Source of the DNA: Mycolicibacterium brisbanense
GTDB lineage: Bacteria > Actinomycetota > Actinomycetes > Mycobacteriales > Mycobacteriaceae
DNA: 64,000 nucleotides
NCBI RefSeq assembly: GCF_001570425.1
Contig: NZ_BCSX01000044.1
Location: 124,001 to 188,000 of the forward strand
Direction of reading: 5' to 3'
Under the pieces are notes generated by a model that was given only the letters and a program-made list of their open reading frames with translations, did not search any database and was not told the DNA's origin. Positions 35,875 through 45,386 of this stretch are shown in pieces. A program made the translations under genes and the position numbers. The stretch's first letter is position 1. Each line of letters starts with the position of its first letter.

Positions 35875-37049
35875 AGCTGGTGGCGCTCGGCGGCGCGGGT
35901 GCAATGGGAGCCGCTGCCGTTCGAAAAGCCTTCGCGCTCAGCGTCTTCCAAGATATCGTCGTCGCCGACCGGGACCACGCCGCTGCCGCGGAGCTGGCCC
36001 ATGGCCTCGGCGTGCACGCGCAGCCCGTCGACGTGACCGACGCGGCAGCTTTGCATGCCCTGCTCGCCGACGCCGACCTGGTGATGAACACCGTCGGTCC
36101 GTACTACCGGTTCGGCCCGTCCGTGCTGCGGGCGGCGATCGACACACGCACGCACTACGTCGACATCTGCGACGACTGGGAGCCGACGCTGAGCCTGCTC
36201 GACCTCGATACAGCCGCCCGCGCGGCCGGGGTGACCGCGATCATCGGCATGGGCGCGAGCCCCGGAGTGTCGAATCTGCTTGCGGCGCTTGGCGCCGAGG
36301 AACTCGACACCGTGCACGACATCTGCACGGCCTGGCCGGTGGATCCACCCGGGGCAGGCGTGCTGACCGATGCGGACGCCGAGCTGTCGCGGGCCGACGG
36401 ACAACCGTCGGCAGCCGTCGTGCACTGGATGCAACAGCTCAGCGGCACGGTCGCGGTGGTGCGCAGCGGCCACGTCACCCATGAACCGCCGCTGCGGCCC
36501 GTCCCGCTCCGTCTGCCCGGCGGGCGGACCGGCACTGCCTACACCGTGGGACATCCAGAACCCGTCACGCTGCACCGCACCCTACGGCCCAGCGGCGACG
36601 TCGTCACCGCCATGGTCCTACGCCGCGGCACCGCCGCCTACCTCGACGTGCTGCGCACCGACATCGACCGCGGCCGCATCGACGTCGATACCGCCGCCCG
36701 GCGGCTGGCCACCCCCGGTGGCTGGACCGCGCTGCGATCGGCCGGCCGTACCCACCGCTTCGATTCCCCCGGCGCGCTGCCGCCGTTCTTCGCCGCGCTC
36801 ACCGGTACCCGCGGCGGACAACGCCACCGAGTGCTGGCCCGGCTGACACCCGCCGGGTTCCCACCCGGCATGGCCGAAGCGACCGGGGTCCCGCTCGCCC
36901 TGGGTGCCGCACAGATCGCCACCGGCCTCGCGACGCGGCCCGGCGTGTATCCGCCCGATGCCGTCATCGACCGCGACGCGTTCTTCGCCGGGCTGGCCGC
37001 GCACCTGGGCATAGGACTGGCCGAGTGCGTGGCCGTCGACTCGTACTGA
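35871..37049 (+). CDS. Saccharopine-dehydrogenase-like reductase
   Basis: A 392-residue oxidoreductase with an N-terminal Rossmann fold. The dinucleotide motif is ALGGAGAMGAAAVRK, with VVADRDHAAAAELA after it. Further features are NTVGPYYRFGPSVLRAAID, HYVDICDDWEP and IGMGASPGVSNLLA, typical of the saccharopine dehydrogenase/homospermidine synthase superfamily. The ATG at 35871 overlaps the PaaX-like regulator's stop, so they are translationally coupled. The substrate is unknown. Confidence 0.82.
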   Translation: MKLVALGGAGAMGAAAVRKAFALSVFQDIVVADRDHAAAAELAHGLGVHAQPVDVTDAAALHALLADADLVMNTVGPYYRFGPSVLRAAIDTRTHYVDICDDWEPTLSLLDLDTAARAAGVTAIIGMGASPGVSNLLAALGAEELDTVHDICTAWPVDPPGAGVLTDADAELSRADGQPSAAVVHWMQQLSGTVAVVRSGHVTHEPPLRPVPLRLPGGRTGTAYTVGHPEPVTLHRTLRPSGDVVTAMVLRRGTAAYLDVLRTDIDRGRIDVDTAARRLATPGGWTALRSAGRTHRFDSPGALPPFFAALTGTRGGQRHRVLARLTPAGFPPGMAEATGVPLALGAAQIATGLATRPGVYPPDAVIDRDAFFAGLAAHLGIGLAECVAVDSY

Positions 37050-37134
37050 CACCCCTGGCCAGCAGCGCTTCGGCGCGTCGCCGGATTCCGGCTAGGCTGG
37101 CTGGCGCTCCATGTTCTGAATCGAAAGGCTATTC

Positions 37135-38706
37135 GTGCAGGTCACAAGCGTCGGACATGCCGGCTTCCGCATCGATACCAGGGCCGGCAGCATCTTGTGC
37201 GATCCGTGGGTCAACCCGGCGTACTTCGCGTCGTGGTTCCCGTTCCCGGACAACAGCCGGCTGGACTGGGCGGCACTGGGCGACGTGGACTACCTCTACG
37301 TCTCCCACCTGCACAAGGACCACTTCGACCCGGAGAACCTGCGCCGCCACGTCAACAAGGACGCCGTGGTGCTGCTGCCGGACTATCCGGTGCCGGACCT
37401 GCGCCGCGAGCTGGAGAAGCTGGGCTTCCACACCTTCTTCGAGACCACAGATTCGGTCAAGCACACCGTCAGCGGCCCCAAGGGCGACCTCGACGTCATG
37501 ATCATCGCGTTGCGGGCCCCGGCGGACGGCCCCATCGGCGACTCCGGGCTGGTGGTGTCCGACGGCGTCACGACCGCGTTCAACATGAACGACGCACGGC
37601 CCGTCGACCTGGATGTGCTGCACGCCGACTTCGGCCAGATCGACGTGCACATGCTGCAGTACTCCGGGGCCATCTGGTACCCGATGGTCTACGACATGCC
37701 CGAGCGCGCCAAGGAGGCCTTCGGCATCCAGAAGCGCCAGCGCCAGATGGACCGCTGCCGCCAGTACATCGCGCAGGTCGGGGCCACATGGGTGATCCCG
37801 TCGGCCGGTCCGCCCTGCTTCCTGGACCCGGAGTTGCGTGACCTCAACGACGACCACGGCGACCCGGCGAACATCTTCCCCGACCAGGTGGTGTTCCTCG
37901 ATCAGATGCGCCGCCACGGCCACGACCGCGGCCTGCTCATGGTGCCCGGCTCCGTCGCCGATTTCACCGGCTCCGAGCTGACCGGGCTCAGTCATCCGAT
38001 CGAAGACCCCGAAGCCGTGTTCACCACTGGCAAGGCGGCCTACATCGAGGACTACGCCCAGCGGATGGCCCCCGTGCTGGCCGCCGAGAAGGCCGGCTGG
38101 GCGCCTGCGGCCGGAGAACCGCTGCTGGACCCGCTGCGCGCGGTGTTCGAACCGATCATGCTGCAGTCGGACCAGATCTGCGACGGCATCGGCTATCCGG
38201 TCGAACTGCGGCTCGGCCCCGAAACTGTGGTGCTGGACTTCCCGAAACGCACTGTGCGCGAACCGATTGCCGACGAGAAGTTCCGCTACGGGTTCGAGAT
38301 CGCCCCTGAGTTGGTCCGGACGGTGCTGCGCGACAACGAGCCGGACTGGGTCAACACCATCTTCCTGTCCACCCGCTTCCGGGCCTGGCGCGTCGGCGGC
38401 TACAACGAGTACCTGTACACGTTCTTCAAATGCCTGACCGACGAGCGCATCGCCTACGCCGACGGCTGGTTCGCCGAGGCGCACGACGACACCGCCACCA
38501 TCACACTCGACGGCTGGGAGATACAGCGGCGCTGCCCGCACCTCAAGGCGGACCTGTCGAAATTCGGTGTGGTGGAAGGCAACACCCTCACCTGCAACCT
38601 GCACGGCTGGCAATGGAACCTGCAGAACGGCAAGTGTCTGACCACCAAAGGACACGAGCTGAGGTGCGCACGCGAGGACCAGAAGACGCCGGGCGCCGAA
38701 TTGTGA
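37135..38706 (+). CDS. Metallo-beta-lactamase-fold / Rieske [2Fe-2S] fusion protein
   Basis: A 523-residue protein, homologous to M. tuberculosis Rv3818. The N-terminal half is an MBL-fold domain with the metal motif HLHKDHFD (about residues 59-66). The C-terminal part is a Rieske domain with the ligand pairs CPHLKADL and CNLHGW (about residues 463 and 485). This combination resembles CMP-N-acetylneuraminate hydroxylase-type proteins, but no sugar chemistry is shown here. The GTG at 37135 has only a GAAAGG-like site. It overlaps the next gene as GTGA. Substrate unknown. Confidence 0.88.
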   Translation: MQVTSVGHAGFRIDTRAGSILCDPWVNPAYFASWFPFPDNSRLDWAALGDVDYLYVSHLHKDHFDPENLRRHVNKDAVVLLPDYPVPDLRRELEKLGFHTFFETTDSVKHTVSGPKGDLDVMIIALRAPADGPIGDSGLVVSDGVTTAFNMNDARPVDLDVLHADFGQIDVHMLQYSGAIWYPMVYDMPERAKEAFGIQKRQRQMDRCRQYIAQVGATWVIPSAGPPCFLDPELRDLNDDHGDPANIFPDQVVFLDQMRRHGHDRGLLMVPGSVADFTGSELTGLSHPIEDPEAVFTTGKAAYIEDYAQRMAPVLAAEKAGWAPAAGEPLLDPLRAVFEPIMLQSDQICDGIGYPVELRLGPETVVLDFPKRTVREPIADEKFRYGFEIAPELVRTVLRDNEPDWVNTIFLSTRFRAWRVGGYNEYLYTFFKCLTDERIAYADGWFAEAHDDTATITLDGWEIQRRCPHLKADLSKFGVVEGNTLTCNLHGWQWNLQNGKCLTTKGHELRCAREDQKTPGAEL

Positions 38707-39038
38707 GTGCACCGCACCAGTACTACGACGACGGTCTGATCCAGCTGGACCGTGAGGCGATCACGTTGCGGCGCTATCACTTTCCGTCGGGCACCGCCAA
38801 GGTCATCCCGCTGCGCGACATCCGGACCTACAAGGCCGAGTCACTGAACATGCTGCACCGCTTCCGGCTATGGGGCAGTTCGGATCTGCGCCGGTGGCTA
38901 CCGCTGGATGTCGGGCGTCCCCTGCGGTCGACCCTGGTGACACTCGAGATCGAGCGATCCTACTGGCGGCCGGCTTTCACCCCGGCCGATCCGGAGAAGT
39001 TCACCCAGATGCTCGACGAGGTGCTGCACACCCCGTGA
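38703..39038 (+). CDS. Conserved protein, Rv3819-like
   Basis: A 111-residue soluble protein from a GTG at 38703, overlapping the MBL-Rieske stop as GTGA. Visible features are DGLIQLDREAITLRRYHFPSG, a middle block RTYKAESLNMLHRFRLWG and a C-terminal ERSYWRPAFTPADPEKF. It looks like a small beta-rich PH-like domain. Conserved adjacency and tight coupling suggest it works with the Rieske protein, but its function is unknown. Confidence 0.82.
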   Translation: MSAPHQYYDDGLIQLDREAITLRRYHFPSGTAKVIPLRDIRTYKAESLNMLHRFRLWGSSDLRRWLPLDVGRPLRSTLVTLEIERSYWRPAFTPADPEKFTQMLDEVLHTP

Positions 39039-39048
39039 CAACCGGGGC

Positions 39049-39873
39049 TCAGCTGTCCGAAACCACCTGTCGCAGTTCGGATGCCGCGTCGGTCACGGTG
39101 TCGTACACCCGCACGATGGCCTCGTCGCCCGGCTTGAGGAACGTCGACTCGCCCAGCGGCGTGTAGCGGGTGGCGCCGATGCCGATCAGCACGTTGCGGG
39201 GATGGCCGCTGGCCACCATCAGCGCGCCGACATCCTCCAACGGCGTGTCCGCCGAGCCCTTCTGGTTGGCCAGTCGCTCGACGATCCAGTCGAGCAGCAC
39301 CTCGCCGTAGTACGAGTAGCCGACCAACGGGGAGTCGACGCCATAGGCGTGCTGCTCACCGTTCCCGTCGCGCAGATAGCAGACCAACCGCATGGTGGCC
39401 GTCGGACCGTCGGGAGTCAGGTCGCTGATGTCGAAGAACTGCGGCGCAACGCCTTTCGACGCCGGACCCCAGTTCTTCTTGTAGCTGATCTTGGGAGCAC
39501 CGGGCCGCCGGATCGAGCAGTCGTTGAACGCCCCGAGCGCGAACGGCTCCAACCGCACCACGGTGTCGCCGTTCCACACCACCCGGCAGGCGACCCCGAC
39601 CTCGGGTTCGATCTGCAGGTTCAACGGCCCGTCGAACCCGGAGCCTTCGCTCGCATCGGGCAGCACGATGGCGTCGTTGGACAGCGGGAACTCGCCGAGG
39701 AAATCGTCACGCCCTGGCGCATACCACGGGAAAATGCCTTTGGGCGCATAGCCTTCGGTGACGACCTTGACGAAATCACCGGCCTCGCCCGCCTGCTCGA
39801 GATGGCCTGCGAAGTTACCCGCCACGCCGAACCCAAACCAATTCCGCAGCTCGGCAAGGTCGATATCGATCAT
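39049..39873 (-). CDS. Conserved protein of unknown function (DUF5718-like)
   Basis: A 274-residue soluble protein from the ATG at 39873 (MIDIDLAELR). Conserved-looking blocks are GFGVAGNFAGHLEQAGEA, APKGIFPWYAPG and GPLNLQIEPEVGVAC; the last is reminiscent of a metal-binding Glu motif in fumarylacetoacetate-hydrolase-like folds. I tentatively recall this as the DUF5718 family. It converges with the Rv3819-like gene, 10 nt apart. No operon partner; catalytic role not established. Confidence 0.7.
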   Translation of the reverse strand: MIDIDLAELRNWFGFGVAGNFAGHLEQAGEAGDFVKVVTEGYAPKGIFPWYAPGRDDFLGEFPLSNDAIVLPDASEGSGFDGPLNLQIEPEVGVACRVVWNGDTVVRLEPFALGAFNDCSIRRPGAPKISYKKNWGPASKGVAPQFFDISDLTPDGPTATMRLVCYLRDGNGEQHAYGVDSPLVGYSYYGEVLLDWIVERLANQKGSADTPLEDVGALMVASGHPRNVLIGIGATRYTPLGESTFLKPGDEAIVRVYDTVTDAASELRQVVSDS

Positions 39874-39977
39874 GGCTGCAACCCTACTGTGGCCGCGACA
39901 AGCCGGTGACAAGTCGTGCTTAAGTGGCAGGCAGCAGGCTGTACCCCGATAATGCACCCCGTCCGAGGAGTACTGCC

Positions 39978-40661
39978 GTGCCCACCACCGTCACCGTCGA
40001 ACCCCGTCGCGCGGGCGACCCCGCACCGGATCTGCTCGGTATCACCCTGGCCCACCGCGCGATGCTGGCTGACCTGACCCGGCTGACCGAACTGGCCCTG
40101 GCGGTCCGCGACCGCGACGTGATCTGCACGCCCGGCCGGGCCCGCGCCATCTCCCGCTACGTGGAGATGCTGTGCGATTCGATCCATCACCATCACAGCA
40201 CCGAGGACACCGTGCTGTGGCCGATCATCCAGGCCAGCGTGGGCAGCCACCTGGATCTCGGCGAGCTGACCGACGACCACGCCGCACTGGACCCGCGGCT
40301 GGACCAACTGCGCGCCCGGGCCGCGGCGTTCCGGTTGTCGATGGGCGACCGCCGGGTGGCCGGCCTGATGGCCATCGAGCTCGCCGAGCTCTCGACACTG
40401 CTGACCGACCACATCAACGACGAAGAGATGGAAGTGTTTCCGCTGATCAGCGAGCACGTCTCGGTTGCGGACTGGACGGCGGTGCAGGCCGCGGCCCGCG
40501 ACGGCGCGCGGATGTCGTTCGACGGGCCCCGCTCGCTCGCGGTGATGACCGACGACGAGCGGACCGAGTTCACGCAGCATGCGAGCATCGGGCTGCGGAT
40601 GCTGCTCGCGGTGCTGCGGGTGCGGCACCGTCGGCTGGAACGGGCCGTCTTCGGCCGGTGA
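39978..40661 (+). CDS. Hemerythrin-like (HHE) domain protein
   Basis: A 227-residue helical protein from a GTG at 39978 preceded by CGAGGAG. HHE iron-binding signatures appear as ITLAHRAML, SIHHHHSTEDTVLWP, DDHAALDP and LTDHINDEEMEVFPLI. It could bind a di-iron centre for oxygen or nitric-oxide sensing or handling. The last residues converge on the large regulator at 40665, leaving 3 nt between stops. The biochemical role is inferred from the family only. Confidence 0.88.
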   Translation: MPTTVTVEPRRAGDPAPDLLGITLAHRAMLADLTRLTELALAVRDRDVICTPGRARAISRYVEMLCDSIHHHHSTEDTVLWPIIQASVGSHLDLGELTDDHAALDPRLDQLRARAAAFRLSMGDRRVAGLMAIELAELSTLLTDHINDEEMEVFPLISEHVSVADWTAVQAAARDGARMSFDGPRSLAVMTDDERTEFTQHASIGLRMLLAVLRVRHRRLERAVFGR

Positions 40662-40664
40662 CGG

Positions 40665-43600
40665 TCAGTCGATGAAGCGCCGGGCCTCGGCCGCCAGCCG
40701 GTCGCGCAACGCGGCGGCGGATCGGCGGTAGCGGCGGGCCTCCTCGGGTCGACCCAGCGCGTCGGCGGCCGCGGCGAGGGCATCGTCGACCGGGCCGACC
40801 ATCAACCCGTCGACCCCGAGCCCGGCGATCCGGCCGGCGTAAGGCTCCAGTTCGGCCGCCCGCGCGCGGATTTCGTCGAGGTCGCCCAGCGCCACCGCGG
40901 CGTTGACGCGCAGCACGGTGAACGGCAGCCAGAAATAGGCCCGCTCGATGGGCCCGCGGTCCTGCCACAGCCGACGGGCCTCGTCCTCGCGATCGCGCGC
41001 CACCAGCGCCAGCACAGCCGCGTCCAGCGCGGCGACCGACACCTCCCGGTAGAAGAACACCAGCTCGTCGGCCAGCAGGCCCAGATCGCCGAGGCAGAAC
41101 TCACCGGTCACCCGGCCCACCATCGCCAGCTTGGCCCCGTTGGCGGCGCCGTTCTCCACCATGCGGGCCGCCAGGTCGGTGTAGGCACTGACCGCCTCGT
41201 CCAGGCGCCCGGCCAACAGGTACATCCGGGCGCGGAACAGGCCGAGCACGCCGAGCAGGTGGACGAGCTGGCCCGTGCCGGCGCGTGCCACCGCGAGGTC
41301 GACGTGCCGTTTGGCGGCCACCAGATCACAGCGATTCCCGGCCGCCAGCGACAGCAGCCAGTGCGCGACCGCTTGGTAGTCGGCCTGTTCGGCGGCTTCC
41401 GCGGTCCGCAGCAGTTCCGCGGCGATCGATTCCCGCTCGGCGTGCAGGTCGGGCCCCAGCGAGCAGTAGGCCCGGACGTTGAGCGCCGTGCAGAGCAACC
41501 GGCCCGAGGTCTCGGGCTGCTCGGCGTATCTGCGGCGCGCCAGCTCCAGCAGTTCGGTGCTGGCCGCCAGCGCCCCGTCCGGGTCGGTGCCCTCCAGCTC
41601 CACGAACAGCGCTTTGAGCAGCTTGATCCGGTCGACCGTGCTGACCTCGCCTGCCAGTGCCCGGCGCAACTTGCCGATCATCTGTTCGTCGGACTCGTCG
41701 TACTCGCGGTCGCGCCACACCAACGGCGTGTCCCATGCGGTGAGGACGCGCACCGTGAGGTCGTCGCGGGACTTGTCGGACAGCAGCTGCAGCGCGGCCT
41801 TCAGCTCGACGCGCGCCGCGACGGCATCCCCCGACTGCGCCAAGGCGGAGATCAGCCCACAGCGCACGTCGATCTCGCGCTCCACGGCGACGGGGTCGGG
41901 CTGCAACCGGCGGCTCGCCGCCAGGTCGAGCATGTGCACCGCGGCGCGCCACTGCCGGGCGGCCTCGGCGTGGGCGCCGACCGAATCCGCCTCACCGGCC
42001 GCTTGGGTCGCGAAAGCTGCAGCAGCCAACGCGGTTTGAGCGGTCGCGGCGGCGACGGCGTGGTGTGCCAGGGTGGCCGGGTCGGCCGAGCGGCCGGGCG
42101 CGGTGAGCAAATCCAGTGCGGCGGCATGCAACCGCGAGCGCCGCAGTTTCGAGGTGTCTTCGTAGAGCGTGTCACGAACCAGGGCGTGGGCGAACCGCAG
42201 CCGGCCCGGGACGGGCTCGTCGAGCAGCCCGAGCAGCACGGCCGGCTCCAGCGCGTCGAGCAGGTCGTCGGGATCGCCGCGGCCGAGTTCGGCAAGCAGG
42301 TCGACGTCGATGTCACGGCCCAGCACGGCAGCTTGGCGCAGCGCCGTCACCGTCGGGCCCGGCAAGCGGGCGAGCCTGCGGCGTAACACATCTCGAACCC
42401 CCACCGGCACCGAGGCCCGTACCGCGTCCGGTCCTTCGGCGGCCATCAACCGGGCCAGTTCCCGGACGAACAGCGGGTTGCCGTCGGTGCGCTCGCGCAG
42501 CAGCCGCAGGGCTTCTCCGCTCACCGCGGCCAGTCCGCAGTCGGCAGCCAGCGTGGCCGTGGCCGCGGCGTCGAGCCCACCCAGGATGAGATGCGCCGCG
42601 GTGTGGACCGCCAGCGCCGCACGCGCCACCTGCAGTTCGCCGCGGTCCTCCGACGGGCGATAGGTGCCGATCACCAGCACGCGGCACCCCTTGATCCGGT
42701 CGGTCACCAGGCGCAGCAGTTCGAGCGTCAGGCCGTCGGTGCGGTGCAGGTCGTCGAGCACGACGGCCAACGGCTGGCCGTCGGCGACGCCGCTCACCAC
42801 GTCGGCGACGGCCTGTCCCAACCAGAACGTGCCCGCATCGGTCGCCGCGCCGTCGTGCAGCAGCGGGGCCAGCACGTGCCGGTCGTCCAAATGCACAGCG
42901 GGGTCGACCAATTCGCGCAGCACCTCGGTCCACGCCCAGCCTGCCGGCGCCCCGTCGACCTCAGGGCACCGGCCGTGCACCGTGCGCCATCCCGCTGCCC
43001 GCAACCGCGCCGCCGCGGCCTCTGCCAGGGTGGTCTTGCCGGAGCCCGCCTCGCCCCCGATCCACAGCACCGCGCGTTCGCCCGCCGCCACCGCTCGCGC
43101 TGCGTCATCGATCGCCGCCAGCTCCTCGGCGCGACCGTAGGCCGACCGCTCCGCCCGGTCCGGTGCGGCGACGCGCAGCGCCGCTTGCGGATGCGGCTGC
43201 GGCCGCGACGGCTCCAGATGCTCGGCGTGGCACAGGATGTCGCGCTCGAGATCGCGCAACGCCCGGCCCGGCTCCAACCCCAACTCGTCGACGAGATGTT
43301 CGCGCGTGCGCCGCAGCGCCTCCAGCGCGTCGGTCTGGCGTCCGGCCCGGTACAGCGCGGTGGCCAGCACGGCGGCGGCGCTCTCGCGCCCCGGGCACCC
43401 GCCGACGTGGCGTTCCAGCGCCGCGATGGCGGTGCCGTACCGGCCGAGCTCGACCAATGCGGCGGCGTGGCTTTCGACCGCGGCCAGCCGCAGTTCGTTC
43501 AGCCGGGCCACCTCGGGTGCGGCCCACAACGCGTCGCCCACGCCGGCGAAGGGATCGCCCGTCCAGTGAGCCAATGCCTCCTCGAGCACGCCCACCCGCC

Positions 43601-43976
43601 GCTGCGGATCCGATTCTTCATATGCCGCAGTGACTTTCGCCTCGAACCGCCACGAGTCGACGGCGTCGACAGGCAGCCGCAGACAGTATCCCGGCGCGGC
43701 GCTCACCAAGACGCCTGCCGGGGCCCGCCGCTGCCGGCCAGGCTCGAGGGCACGCCGCAGATGCGAGACGTAGACCTGCAGGGCCGACAACGCCTTGGGC
43801 GGCGGCTCGCCCTCCCAGAGGTCGTCGATGAGCCGGTCGACGGAGACGGTGTGGCCGTGCGCCGTGACCAGCCGGGCCAGCAGCGCGCGCTGCAGCCGTG
43901 CCCCGAGATCGACCGGTGCGTCCCCGACCCAGGCTTGTACCGGACCGAGCACGCTCACCCGCACGGGGGCAGTCAT
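40665..43976 (-). CDS. SARP/AfsR-type large regulator with BTAD and AAA ATPase domains
   Basis: A 1103-residue regulator. The N-terminal winged helix of the OmpR/SARP type (about 1-95) contains LQVYVSHLRRALEPG and is followed by a BTAD helical domain to about 245. An AAA/STAND ATPase follows with Walker A GGEAGSGKT and Walker B LAVVLDDLHR. The long C-terminal part is helical and TPR-like. Such proteins activate secondary-metabolite or stress genes in actinobacteria. It starts 13 nt after the serS stop, so it may be read from the serS promoter. Target genes are unknown. Confidence 0.88.
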   Translation of the reverse strand: MTAPVRVSVLGPVQAWVGDAPVDLGARLQRALLARLVTAHGHTVSVDRLIDDLWEGEPPPKALSALQVYVSHLRRALEPGRQRRAPAGVLVSAAPGYCLRLPVDAVDSWRFEAKVTAAYEESDPQRRVGVLEEALAHWTGDPFAGVGDALWAAPEVARLNELRLAAVESHAAALVELGRYGTAIAALERHVGGCPGRESAAAVLATALYRAGRQTDALEALRRTREHLVDELGLEPGRALRDLERDILCHAEHLEPSRPQPHPQAALRVAAPDRAERSAYGRAEELAAIDDAARAVAAGERAVLWIGGEAGSGKTTLAEAAAARLRAAGWRTVHGRCPEVDGAPAGWAWTEVLRELVDPAVHLDDRHVLAPLLHDGAATDAGTFWLGQAVADVVSGVADGQPLAVVLDDLHRTDGLTLELLRLVTDRIKGCRVLVIGTYRPSEDRGELQVARAALAVHTAAHLILGGLDAAATATLAADCGLAAVSGEALRLLRERTDGNPLFVRELARLMAAEGPDAVRASVPVGVRDVLRRRLARLPGPTVTALRQAAVLGRDIDVDLLAELGRGDPDDLLDALEPAVLLGLLDEPVPGRLRFAHALVRDTLYEDTSKLRRSRLHAAALDLLTAPGRSADPATLAHHAVAAATAQTALAAAAFATQAAGEADSVGAHAEAARQWRAAVHMLDLAASRRLQPDPVAVEREIDVRCGLISALAQSGDAVAARVELKAALQLLSDKSRDDLTVRVLTAWDTPLVWRDREYDESDEQMIGKLRRALAGEVSTVDRIKLLKALFVELEGTDPDGALAASTELLELARRRYAEQPETSGRLLCTALNVRAYCSLGPDLHAERESIAAELLRTAEAAEQADYQAVAHWLLSLAAGNRCDLVAAKRHVDLAVARAGTGQLVHLLGVLGLFRARMYLLAGRLDEAVSAYTDLAARMVENGAANGAKLAMVGRVTGEFCLGDLGLLADELVFFYREVSVAALDAAVLALVARDREDEARRLWQDRGPIERAYFWLPFTVLRVNAAVALGDLDEIRARAAELEPYAGRIAGLGVDGLMVGPVDDALAAAADALGRPEEARRYRRSAAALRDRLAAEARRFID

Positions 43977-43989
43977 GGCCGCGGTGTGA

Positions 43990-45249
43990 CTACTTCGCCG
44001 GCTCCAGCACCGCGGTGCCGACGAACGGCACCAGGGCTTCGGGAACCCGAACGCTGCCGTCGGGCTGCTGGTGGTTCTCCAGGATCGCGACCAGCCAGCG
44101 GGTGGTGGCCAGCGTCCCGTTGAGCGTCGCGGCGATCTGCGGCTTGCCGTTCTCGTCGCGGTAGCGCGTGGAGAGCCGCCGCGCCTGGAACGTCGTGCAG
44201 TTGGACGTCGAGGTGAGCTCCCGGTAGGTCTGCTGGGTGGGCACCCAGGCCTCGCAGTCGTACTTGCGGGCCGCCGACGAGCCGAGATCGCCTGCGGCGA
44301 CGTCGATCACGCGGTAGGGCACCTCGATGGCGGCCAGCATCTGGCGCTGCCAGCCCAGCAGCCGCTGATGCTCGGCCTCGGCGTCCTCGGGCTTGCAGTA
44401 GACGAAGCCTTCGACCTTGTCGAACTGATGCACCCGGATGATGCCGCGGGTGTCCTTGCCGTAGCTGCCCGCCTCGCGGCGGAAGCACGACGACCAGCCG
44501 GCGTAGCGCCGCGGCCCGGCCGACAGGTCGAGGATCTCGTCGGAGTGGTAACCCGCCAGCGGCACCTCGGACGTGCCGACGAGGTAGAGGTCATCGGCCT
44601 CCAGGCGGTACACCTCGTCGGCGTGCGCACCGAGGAATCCGGTGCCCGCCATGACCTCCGGGCGCACCAGAACCGGCGGGATCATCAGCGTGAACCCGTT
44701 GGCCACGGCCAGCTGGGCGGCCAGCTGCAGCAGGCCGAGCTGCAGCAGGGCGCCGTGTCCGGTGAGGAAGTAGAACCGTGAGCCCGAGACCTTGGCGCCG
44801 CGTTCCATGTCGATGAGGCCGAGGGCCTCACCGAGCTCCAGATGATCCTTGGGGTTCTCGATGGCCCGGGGTTCACCGACCGTGTCGAGCAACGCGAAAT
44901 CGTCCTCGCCGCCGGCCGGAACCCCGTCGATGATGACGTTGGCGATCGCCATGTGCGCCGCGGTGAAGGCCGTTTCCGCGTCGGCCTGCGCCGCCTCGGC
45001 CGCTTTCACCTGCTCGGCCAGGTCCTTGGCCTTCTCGAGCAAGGCCGGGCGCTCCTCCGGGGAGGCCTTGCCGACCAGCTTGCTGGCGGCCTTCTGTTCG
45101 GCGCGCAGATTGTCGGCCGCCGAGACGGCCGCCCGCCGGGAGGCGTCGGCTTGCAGCAGCGCGTCAACGAGGGCGGGATCCTCACCGCGGGCCCGTTGCG
45201 ACGCGCGAACGATGTCCGGATTCTCGCGCAGCAGCTTGAGGTCGATCAC
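43990..45249 (-). CDS. serS: Seryl-tRNA synthetase
   Basis: Class II aminoacyl-tRNA synthetase, 419 residues, charging tRNA-Ser. The N-terminal long coiled coil (about residues 25-100) binds tRNA. Class II motif 2 is WSSCFRREAGSYGKDTRGIIRVHQF and motif 3 is ATLNGTLATTRWLVAILENHQ; GTSEVPLAGYH lies in the active site. The GTG at 45249 is chosen because it gives MIDLKLLREN, the usual start and length; an ATG 12 nt upstream would add four residues. Followed closely by the SARP-type regulator. Confidence 0.95.
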   Translation of the reverse strand: MIDLKLLRENPDIVRASQRARGEDPALVDALLQADASRRAAVSAADNLRAEQKAASKLVGKASPEERPALLEKAKDLAEQVKAAEAAQADAETAFTAAHMAIANVIIDGVPAGGEDDFALLDTVGEPRAIENPKDHLELGEALGLIDMERGAKVSGSRFYFLTGHGALLQLGLLQLAAQLAVANGFTLMIPPVLVRPEVMAGTGFLGAHADEVYRLEADDLYLVGTSEVPLAGYHSDEILDLSAGPRRYAGWSSCFRREAGSYGKDTRGIIRVHQFDKVEGFVYCKPEDAEAEHQRLLGWQRQMLAAIEVPYRVIDVAAGDLGSSAARKYDCEAWVPTQQTYRELTSTSNCTTFQARRLSTRYRDENGKPQIAATLNGTLATTRWLVAILENHQQPDGSVRVPEALVPFVGTAVLEPAK

Positions 45250-45386
45250 GGGCGCAACCATACTTTTCGACAGCGCCGGGCGTGCATCCGAGGTGGCTGA
45301 TACGTGTTCTGGTAGCCGTCGGGCCAGCACAACCACATAACGTTACAACTGCATCACTTGTCACATGGCCTGACACGCCTGTCACA

